Source: Silicimonas sp. (GTDB taxonomy: Bacteria > Pseudomonadota > Alphaproteobacteria > Rhodobacterales > Rhodobacteraceae). From it: DNA of 64,000 bases. Shown here piece after piece: positions 57,493-64,000 of this stretch. The stretch lies in assembly GCA_013002465.1 (NCBI GenBank), contig JABDJO010000130.1, forward strand, positions 1 to 64,000, read 5' to 3'. The translations under genes and the position numbers were made by a program. Positions within the stretch are counted from its first letter, which is position 1; each line of letters opens with the position of its first letter. The notes under the pieces are model-generated. The model had not been told where the DNA came from, did no database searches, and saw only the letters and a list, made by a program, of their open reading frames with translations.

Positions 57493-60465
57493 ATGAAAAT
57501 TCTCAACTCGATTCCCATTGGGCTGAAGCTGGCCGGAATCTCCTCCGGCCTCATGATTGCCACCGTTGTTGCGATCTCGGTCACGAACTTCATGAGCATT
57601 CGGGATTCGATTGTCGGCAAAACCGAAGAAAAGCTGGACGGGATCACCCAGGTACAATCCGAACGTATCGCGGATTTCTTCAACGTGCTTGACCGCGATC
57701 TTACGTTGCGGGCCGAAAGCGGTGTTGTTGCCGAAGCGATCAAGGCTTTTGCGGGTGCCTTTGCTGCCTATGAAAACCCGAAGGAAGATCTGCAAACCAT
57801 CTACATTCATGACAATCCGCACCCTGCCGGCGAAAAGGACCAACTTACCACGGCCGGGACCAACCATGTCTATGATTGGACCCACACGAAGTACCATCCG
57901 TATTTTGACGCTTTGCAGGATGCCATGGGATATTATGACGTCTTTCTTTTCGATACCGATGGCAATCTCGTTTACAGCGTCTTCAAAGAACTGGACTACG
58001 CCACGAACATGGAAACTGGCGAATGGCGGGAAACCGGGCTTGCCGCCGTATTCCGCCAGGCCAACGAAGCCACCGCAGAAGATACAACGACATTCCAGGA
58101 TTTCGCCCCCTACGAACCCAGCTTTGGTGCGCCCGCCGCGTTCTTTGCGCGCCCGGTTTTCGATGCCGCCGGCAAACGGATCGGCGTTCTGGCGTTCCAG
58201 GCGCCGATTGATGCCATCAACCAGATGATGAACGGTCTCGATGCACTTGACGGAACAGGTGACGCCATTCTCGTTGGGGGTGACTCATTACTTCGCAGCG
58301 ACTCGCCGCTTAGTGAAGAAAGCGACATTCTGCAGACCAGGATTGATACAGGGTTTGTCCGCGACGGATTGGCTGGCGGCGCAGGGTTCCTGCAACATGT
58401 CAATGCAGCGGGTGACCTGTATCTGGTTTCGTACAGACCGATTGATATCTTTGGTGCACGCTGGGTGGTTGTCGCAAGGCAGGATTCTACCGAGCTGAAT
58501 TCCCAGCTGAACAATGCCCTGACGGAAACGGCAATGGTCGCCCTTGTCGCCATTGCCATTGCGGGCGCCATAATGCTCGCGCTTGCACGCAGCATCAGTC
58601 AACCGCTCAAGAACCTGACGTCCACGGTTGAAGCCATTGCCAGAAAACAGTTCGAAGTTGCGGTTCCTGCCACCGATCGTGGCGATGAGCTTGGCCACAT
58701 CGCGGCCGCCGTTGAAACTTTCCGCGTCAAGTTGAAAACGGCCGAGGAAAACCTGTTCGAAATCGCCTTCAAAAGCGCAGCCTTCGAGGTATCGGGCGCG
58801 CCGATGCTGATGACCGACATGGACTTCAACATTCGGCTTTTGAACGAGTCCCTTTCAAATATGATGCGCGAACGGGCCGACGATTTTCGCACCATCATCA
58901 AGGATTTCGATCCCGATCAACTGATGGGAAAGAACATGGATGTGTTCCATGTGATACCCGAAAAGGCGCGAAAAATTCTGGCGAACCCGGAAAATCTTCC
59001 TTTCAAGACAAAGATTGCTGTCGGCAATGCGTTTGTTGGCCTTCTGGTTGATGCCATTCTGGACGTGGACGGCAATCAGATCGGCTATGTCCTGGATTGG
59101 AAGGACCAGACCTTTCATATGGAAAACCAGGTCATCATGGAGGCCATCGACAGCGGTCAGGGGCGTGTCGAGATTGATCTGGACCACCGGATCAGAACGA
59201 CGAACAGCCTGTTCGCGGACTGTATTGGCAATGACCCCGACGACGTTGTGGGAATGTCACTGGAAAGGGTACTCACGCGTGAAAGTGACGACGGCGCGGA
59301 CACCGATTTATGGGACGCGGCCGGCGGTGGCGAAGTTGTCTTCGACCGGTTCCGCCTTGCCCTTGGCACGAAGGATATCATCATCGCCGGATGCATGTCG
59401 CGGGTTCCGAACCACAAGGGTCAAACAAAAGGCTATCTCTTGTTGGGCACGGATGTGACCGAGGATCGCAAGGCCGCCATTGACACCGAAAGGCGTCAAC
59501 AGGAAATGGCGGCGGCGCAGGCCAGTGTGGTCGAGGCGTTTCAATCAAGTCTAACCAAGCTTTCCGGGGGGGATCTGATGGCGGAAATCGACGCCGAGTT
59601 CTCCGAGGAATACGAAGCGCTTCGCATGAACTACAACAACGCGGTTACCAGCCTGCACGATGCGATGCTGGACGTCCTTGAAGCGAATGTGCTCATTCGG
59701 GAAAACTCCGAAGAAATTCGCAGCGCAACAGACGACCTTTCCAAACGCACGGAAAAACAGGCGGCGACGCTGGAAGAAACGTCGGCCGCCTTGAACGAGT
59801 TGACGACGTCGGTGAAATCCGCATCCGAAGGCGCCCAGCAGGCCTCCTCGGTCGTCAATCACGCACGCGAAAATGCCGAAACCAGCGGCGAAGTGGTGCG
59901 CGACGCCGTGGCGGCAATGGGCGAGATCGAAAAGTCGTCGCAGGCCATTTCGAATATCACCAGCGTGATTGACGACATTGCCTTCCAGACCAATCTTCTT
60001 GCACTGAACGCGGGCGTCGAGGCTGCTCGGGCAGGGGATGCCGGTCGGGGATTTGCCGTTGTGGCTTCGGAAGTGCGCGCGCTGGCGCAACGCTCGTCCG
60101 AGGCAGCCAAAGAGATCAGCGACCTGATCACATCCTCCAGCAAACAGGTTGAACACGGCGTGTCGCTTGTTCACAAGGCCGGCAATGCCCTGACCGAGAT
60201 CGTGGTTTCGGTGAAAGACATTGCCGATCATGTGTCTGCCATCGCCAACTCTGCACAGGAACAATCGACGGGCCTGAACGAGATCAACGATTCGGTCTCC
60301 GAACTGGACAAGGCCACGCAGCACAACACCGCCATGGTCGAAGAAACCACGGCGACCAGTCAAAGTCTTAAAGGTCAGGCCGACTTCTTGTCGAAAACCA
60401 CATCCAGGTTCCGCACAAAGGACACGACCGCAGCCCCCGAACCCATTGTTGCCAAGGCAAGCTGA
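57493..60465 (+). CDS. Methyl-accepting chemotaxis protein with dCache, HAMP and PAS regions
   Basis: 990 residues from the ATG at 57493 with GGAG upstream. TM1 at about 14-32; large periplasmic Cache domain (about 35-340, with the motif YDVFLFDTDGNLVYSVFKELD); TM2 at about 350-372; HAMP; two PAS-like domains in the cytosol (about 430-700); a second HAMP-like segment; then the signalling hairpin (IDDIAFQTNLLALNAGVEAARAGDAGRGFAVVASEVRALAQRS at about 830-875). No C-terminal pentapeptide for CheR/CheB. The ligand is unknown; the combination of an outer Cache and inner PAS suggests two inputs. Confidence 0.92.
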   Translation: MKILNSIPIGLKLAGISSGLMIATVVAISVTNFMSIRDSIVGKTEEKLDGITQVQSERIADFFNVLDRDLTLRAESGVVAEAIKAFAGAFAAYENPKEDLQTIYIHDNPHPAGEKDQLTTAGTNHVYDWTHTKYHPYFDALQDAMGYYDVFLFDTDGNLVYSVFKELDYATNMETGEWRETGLAAVFRQANEATAEDTTTFQDFAPYEPSFGAPAAFFARPVFDAAGKRIGVLAFQAPIDAINQMMNGLDALDGTGDAILVGGDSLLRSDSPLSEESDILQTRIDTGFVRDGLAGGAGFLQHVNAAGDLYLVSYRPIDIFGARWVVVARQDSTELNSQLNNALTETAMVALVAIAIAGAIMLALARSISQPLKNLTSTVEAIARKQFEVAVPATDRGDELGHIAAAVETFRVKLKTAEENLFEIAFKSAAFEVSGAPMLMTDMDFNIRLLNESLSNMMRERADDFRTIIKDFDPDQLMGKNMDVFHVIPEKARKILANPENLPFKTKIAVGNAFVGLLVDAILDVDGNQIGYVLDWKDQTFHMENQVIMEAIDSGQGRVEIDLDHRIRTTNSLFADCIGNDPDDVVGMSLERVLTRESDDGADTDLWDAAGGGEVVFDRFRLALGTKDIIIAGCMSRVPNHKGQTKGYLLLGTDVTEDRKAAIDTERRQQEMAAAQASVVEAFQSSLTKLSGGDLMAEIDAEFSEEYEALRMNYNNAVTSLHDAMLDVLEANVLIRENSEEIRSATDDLSKRTEKQAATLEETSAALNELTTSVKSASEGAQQASSVVNHARENAETSGEVVRDAVAAMGEIEKSSQAISNITSVIDDIAFQTNLLALNAGVEAARAGDAGRGFAVVASEVRALAQRSSEAAKEISDLITSSSKQVEHGVSLVHKAGNALTEIVVSVKDIADHVSAIANSAQEQSTGLNEINDSVSELDKATQHNTAMVEETTATSQSLKGQADFLSKTTSRFRTKDTTAAPEPIVAKAS

Positions 60466-60882
60466 ACCGTCGGACTATTTCGTAACTTTTACTGTTCGGC
60501 ACGCCGAAATCCACCAAACCACGCGGCGCATCCAATCTCCGGCGACAGTGCAATGACCCGCCACCTTGAACGGATGAAAAACCGTCAGAACCCCGTTCGG
60601 TTCCCGTCGGTGTCGCAAGATTTGAAAGCCTTCGTGGTGATGAAGGGCCTGGTCAGTGGGTATCTGTGATGATTGCACCGGAATGATCCCCGAAGGTGCA
60701 AGCGACGCCGATACAACAGTCATTGAAAAAGCAAAGACGAATCCACGGCATTGCCAGTATTTCCCGGACACACCCTACGCGGTGTAGTACCCATTGACCG
60801 CAGTCATCCTACCGCAAAAGGCCACGAATTTTGGGTAATCACACATGTCCGGCAGCCGAATGAGCAGAAGTTACGATCGCCC
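60466..60882. other. 417-base stretch between the chemoreceptor and the methyltransferase
   Basis: No convincing gene on the plus strand. The minus-strand candidate at 60475-60771 is listed separately. No terminator with a T run was seen after the chemoreceptor; a promoter for the methyltransferase at 60883 should lie in this stretch, but no clear hexamer pair was found. Confidence 0.5.
60475..60771 (-). CDS. Possible small secreted protein (doubtful)
   Basis: 98 codons from a GTG at 60771. The N-terminal part looks like a signal peptide (CRGFVFAFSMTVVSASLAPSG) and the C-terminal part is AGHCTVAGDWMRRVVWWISACRTVKVTK in the last 28 residues. No family is recognised and the ribosome-binding site is weak, so this may be chance. 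Confidence 0.3.
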   Translation of the reverse strand: MSGKYWQCRGFVFAFSMTVVSASLAPSGIIPVQSSQIPTDQALHHHEGFQILRHRREPNGVLTVFHPFKVAGHCTVAGDWMRRVVWWISACRTVKVTK

Positions 60883-61704
60883 ATGACCGATGCGCTGGAT
60901 CAGTATATCTCCGGGAATCTTCGAAAGGTCGATGGCTGGTTGACTGCGTTCGATGCCCGTCTGATCGCGGCGTTGCTGCGGTGGCAGAATGCCAATGGCG
61001 TGTCGGGCTGTCTTGGCGAGATCGGCGTCCATCACGGCAAACTGCTGATCCTGCTGCAACTCGCAGCAAGCGCGGATGATGCTGTATTCGGTGTCGATCT
61101 TTTCGAGGACCAATCCGAGAATATCGACCGGTCCGGCCGGGGTGACCGCCAGATGCTTGAAAGCAACGCGGATCGCTATGGCGTCGGCGCCGCGGGTCTC
61201 AACCTTCTGCAGCGAAATTCTCTGGAACTGGAATGGCCTGAACTCAGGCGACTGACCGGCGCAGAGTGTCGGTTCTTCAGCGTCGATGGCGGCCACACGG
61301 CTGATATCACAGCGAATGATCTGGCGATTGCCGATCAATCGCTGACCAGCGATGGCGTGATCTGCCTGGACGATTATTTCAACAAGATGTTCCCGGAGGT
61401 ATCCGTGGGTCTGTGCCGTTTCATGCAGAATGCAGACCTCGCCCCGTTCGCGATATCGGCAAACAAGGTGTTCCTTTGCCGTCCCGATTTCCAAGCGAAG
61501 TACTCCGATTGCCTGCGGGCGTCGGTTGGCCAGGCCGAACATGCCTCGGACGTCGATTTCTTTGGTTACCCGACCCCCGTTCTGCGACAGCCCAAAGGCG
61601 CATACGAGCGTGTGAAGACATCCAGGCTTGCGCGAAAGCTGCGTGATACGGCATTGGGCGAAGCGCTGAAGCCTCTGGTGCGCCGGGTCCTGTTCCGCCA
61701 GTAA
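60883..61704 (+). CDS. Class I SAM-dependent methyltransferase (TylF/Methyltransf_24 type)
   Basis: 273 residues from the ATG at 60883. SAM-binding motif I GCLGEIGVHHGKLLILL, followed by VFGVDLFEDQSENIDRSG with the acidic residue of motif II, and the metal-binding-like FFSVDGGHTADITANDL and VICLDDYFNKMFPEVSVG. This set resembles methyltransferases that modify sugars or surface glycans. The next gene, a GSCFA protein, fits a surface-polysaccharide theme, but the substrate is not known. Confidence 0.8.
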   Translation: MTDALDQYISGNLRKVDGWLTAFDARLIAALLRWQNANGVSGCLGEIGVHHGKLLILLQLAASADDAVFGVDLFEDQSENIDRSGRGDRQMLESNADRYGVGAAGLNLLQRNSLELEWPELRRLTGAECRFFSVDGGHTADITANDLAIADQSLTSDGVICLDDYFNKMFPEVSVGLCRFMQNADLAPFAISANKVFLCRPDFQAKYSDCLRASVGQAEHASDVDFFGYPTPVLRQPKGAYERVKTSRLARKLRDTALGEALKPLVRRVLFRQ

Positions 61705-61847
61705 TTCGCCCAGGCTTGCAGACTTCGGCAGTTGACGCCGGTGCCTTTACACCGCTCAGCGCCCGCCAAACGAAAGGTGCCCGTCTTTCCCGCCGTTGAC
61801 CCCGCTCGGGCCTTCAGGCAAATTTGCCGAAAATCAAGGAGAGCAGT

Positions 61848-63065
61848 TTGGCAGACCCCGCCAGCCCCGACGAAACCGCTACGAAAGCGGTCGATGTGGC
61901 GTTCCAGCATACCTCGGCCAAGGGTGCCGAGTTTCGCACCTGGTTCCGGGGCGAACACACGAACTTCAATCCCAAGCTCGACCAGATCATGGCGCTTGAC
62001 GGGCCGGAAAACTTTGTGCTGCAAGGCTGGCTCCCGAATGAACCCCTGATCGACAAGACCACCCAGATCACCGCTTTCGGATCCTGCTTTGCCGCCAATA
62101 TCTCGAACTGGCTTTCGGAACGAAACTTCCGCATTCTGAACCGCGCCGAAGACGCCAGCCGCGCCTATGTGGTGACCATGGGCGAAGGCATGGTGAATTC
62201 TTTCGTCATCCGCCAACAGTTCGAATGGGCCTGGGAAAACAAGGTTTTCGACCAGGCGCTTTGGCACGGCTATTCGGCCGAGGCCTATGGCTATGACGAA
62301 GACGTTCGGCTTGAAACCAAACGCATCTTTGACGAGACCGAGGTGTTCATCCTGACCTTCGGCCTCTCCGAAGTCTGGTACGATGAACCCACCGGCAATG
62401 TCTTCTGGCGCACCATCCCGAAAGACGCATACGACCCCAAGCGCCACAAGTTCCGCCTCTCCTCGGTCGATGAAAACCGTGACAACATCCGCGCGATCTA
62501 CGACCTGATCCGCAAATACCGCCCCTACGCCAAGGTCATTGTGACCCTTTCGCCCGTGCCCCTGATCGCCACCTTCCGCGATGTCTCCTGCATCACCGCC
62601 AACTCGGTTTCCAAGGCCACCCTGCGCGTCGCCGTCGACGAAGTGGTCCGTGAAGTTCATGACGAGGGCCACCTGTTCTACTGGCCCTCCTATGAACTGG
62701 TCACCGACGTCTTCCGCAGCCCATACCGTGCCGACCGCCGCCATGTCCGCCCGGTGGTGCTGAATTATATCATGCGGCTGTTCGAAACCGCATGGTGCAA
62801 GGACGGCGACGTCGCCAAGGGCGAACTCCTGGAATCCTGGGTCCGCGCCCATGTGGCCGCCGGCACGCTTCCGGCAGAGCTTCAGCGGATCCTCGCCAAA
62901 CGCCGCCCCTATCCTCTGAAAAAGTTCCTCTCGGGTGCCAGATTCCACGAAGACGAAAAGGCCAACACGGCAATTCACGCCCTTCTTGGACAAATCCTTG
63001 AAAACTGGCGCGCCGAACGCGCCGAACGCGAAGCGGCAGACCAGGAAGAACCGGCCGCACCATAA
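61848..63065 (+). CDS. GSCFA domain protein
   Basis: 405 residues from the TTG at 61848, chosen because AAGGAG ends 6 bases upstream; an in-frame TTG at 61824 lacks a site. The GSCFA signature is in ITAFGSCFAANISNWL; the family (SGNH-like) also shows TFGLSEVWYDE and VTLSPVPLIATF. Proteins of this family are thought to be hydrolases or esterases acting on glycans, but no reaction is proven. It probably forms a unit with the methyltransferase upstream. Confidence 0.85.
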   Translation: MADPASPDETATKAVDVAFQHTSAKGAEFRTWFRGEHTNFNPKLDQIMALDGPENFVLQGWLPNEPLIDKTTQITAFGSCFAANISNWLSERNFRILNRAEDASRAYVVTMGEGMVNSFVIRQQFEWAWENKVFDQALWHGYSAEAYGYDEDVRLETKRIFDETEVFILTFGLSEVWYDEPTGNVFWRTIPKDAYDPKRHKFRLSSVDENRDNIRAIYDLIRKYRPYAKVIVTLSPVPLIATFRDVSCITANSVSKATLRVAVDEVVREVHDEGHLFYWPSYELVTDVFRSPYRADRRHVRPVVLNYIMRLFETAWCKDGDVAKGELLESWVRAHVAAGTLPAELQRILAKRRPYPLKKFLSGARFHEDEKANTAIHALLGQILENWRAERAEREAADQEEPAAP

Positions 63066-63070
63066 GTCCA

Positions 63071-63128
63071 TGTGCGAAAATGCGCAGATAGCATGCGTAA
63101 TTTCCGGTTTATACGCATTTTTCGCACA
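63071..63128. promoter_or_regulatory. Nested inverted repeats upstream of the dioxygenase-like gene
   Basis: Outer arms TGTGCGAAAATGCG (63071-63084) and CGCATTTTTCGCACA (63114-63128; one extra T); inner arms ATGCGTA (63093-63099) and TACGCAT (63112-63118). They lie between the GSCFA stop and the next ATG at 63162, where an operator is expected. The hairpin has no T run in the plus direction that would mark it as a terminator. Confidence 0.5.
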
Positions 63129-63161
63129 GTATATTCGGGTCAACCAAACCGGAGCACCCTC

Positions 63162-64000
63162 ATGCTGAACCAGATCAACGGCCTGCACCACGTCACATCG
63201 CTGGCCTCATCCGCCCGCGCCAACAACGCCTTCTTCACCGATGCCCTCGGTCTCAGACGGGTGAAAAAGACGGTGAACTTCGACAACCCCAATGTCTATC
63301 ACCTCTACTATGGCGACGAAACGGGAACCCCCGGCACGGTCATGACCTATTTCCCTTTCCCCCACGCCAAGCGCGGCCAGAAAGGCACGGGCGAGGTCGG
63401 CCGCACCGCGTTTTCCGTCCCCGAAGGCAGTCTTGCCGCCTGGGCCGACCGCCTCGCGACCCTCGGTGCGACCGGGCTCGGCCAGGACACCCGGTTTGGC
63501 GAACACCGCCTGCTCTTCGACGGCCCGGACGGCGACAGCTTCGCCCTTGTCGAAACCGCCGATGATTCCCGCAACCCATGGACCGAAGGCGGTGTCAGCG
63601 ACCAGATGGCCATCCGCGGCTTCCATTCCGCCGACATGCGACTTGCCGATGCCGGCGCCACCGGCGAGCTTCTCCGATACATGGGCTACGAAGAAACCGA
63701 CAAGCAAGACGCCGTCACCCGCTACCACGTCCGGGGCGGCAACGAAGCCAACGTCATCGACATCGAAACCCTGCCCGAAACTCCGGCGCATCAGGGGGCC
63801 GGTTCGGTTCACCACATCGCCTTTTCTGTCGATAACCGCGCCCGTCAACTTGAGGTCCGCGAAGCCCTGATCGACTCCGGGCACGCCGTCACTCCGGTCA
63901 TCGACCGTGATTATTTCTGGGCGATCTACTTCCGTGCGCCCGGCGGTGTCCTGTTCGAAGTGGCCACAAATGAACCGGGCTTCAATACCGACGAAGACAC
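63162..64000 (+). CDS. VOC-family ring-cleaving dioxygenase-like protein (gene runs off the window)
   Basis: At least 279 residues; the frame is open at 64000. ATG at 63162 with GGAG 8 bases upstream. Two vicinal-oxygen-chelate modules: GLHHVTSLASSARANNAFFTDALGL at the start and SVHHIAFSVDN in the second module, with the Glu ligand region GGVLFEVATNEPGF at the end. This pattern fits the PcpA/LinE/MhqO group that cleaves hydroquinones. Metal and substrate are inferred. A glutathionyl-hydroquinone reductase at 56265 is in the same stretch. Confidence 0.85.
   Translation, partial: MLNQINGLHHVTSLASSARANNAFFTDALGLRRVKKTVNFDNPNVYHLYYGDETGTPGTVMTYFPFPHAKRGQKGTGEVGRTAFSVPEGSLAAWADRLATLGATGLGQDTRFGEHRLLFDGPDGDSFALVETADDSRNPWTEGGVSDQMAIRGFHSADMRLADAGATGELLRYMGYEETDKQDAVTRYHVRGGNEANVIDIETLPETPAHQGAGSVHHIAFSVDNRARQLEVREALIDSGHAVTPVIDRDYFWAIYFRAPGGVLFEVATNEPGFNTDED

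Noticed and set aside
61566-63191. A 541-codon open frame on the minus strand
   Set aside because: Antisense to the GSCFA gene and to the end of the methyltransferase; these have recognisable motifs and ribosome-binding sites, the mirror frame has none.

Overview
The window is a high-GC, densely packed chromosomal segment that reads as an alphaproteobacterium of the order Rhodobacterales (Roseobacter/Rhodobacter type). This rests on the MipZ-type division ATPase, the class I PHA cycle with a short phasin, several families common in that order (DUF3775, DUF1643, DUF3572), the rbfA-truB-rpsO-pnp arrangement and the xi-class glutathione transferase. The placement is inferred from gene content and protein style, not from a database search. 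No rRNA, tRNA, insertion sequence, prophage or CRISPR array was seen.

Layout. 1-7.2 kb: the end of ubiA, an OmpA-family envelope protein with a small coiled-coil partner, a GNAT/LysR divergent pair, and aroQ with an SLC13-type permease. 7.2-10.3 kb: gyrB convergent with ispD. 10.3-12.8 kb: an accessory-looking patch with a SARP-like regulator. 12.9-18.9 kb, minus strand: rbfA, a DUF2233 protein, truB, DUF1643, rpsO, DUF3775 and pnp, the translation/RNA-decay cluster. 19-27 kb: dapB, recQ, yggT, a UMF1 transporter-mepA-phytase-like operon, a queuosine-precursor transporter, a small-ORF RNA and arfB. 27-31.6 kb: katG/oxyR peroxide defence and scoAB. 31.7-35.8 kb: a CadC-like regulator divergent from a secreted protein plus methyltransferase, then yaaA. 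35.8-42.5 kb: signalling genes (hybrid histidine kinase, EF-hand/ECF-sigma/membrane-sensor operon, PleD-like GGEEF protein). 42.5-46.3 kb: phaZ, phaC and phaP. 46.4-54.1 kb: an Old Yellow Enzyme homologue and a creatinase-ABC transporter locus. 54.3-64 kb: mipZ, a membrane protein, a glutathionyl-hydroquinone reductase, a large chemoreceptor, a methyltransferase, a GSCFA protein and the start of a ring-cleaving dioxygenase-like VOC gene.

How the genes work together. phaC, phaP and phaZ make, coat and degrade polyhydroxyalkanoate. scoAB can activate acetoacetate released from such reserves. The creatinase locus should import a guanidino or amine compound and cleave creatine to sarcosine and urea. 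katG/oxyR and yaaA form a peroxide-defence group.

The observations most worth following are: an 18-codon ORF with an extended anti-SD match inside a terminator-bounded transcript just before arfB (26.24-26.48 kb); the creatinase operon, whose PotB-like permease has an insertion of about 230 residues; the EF-hand/ECF operon, whose CnrX-like sensor contains no histidine or cysteine; and the phaP promoter, whose spacer is a probable PhaR operator.
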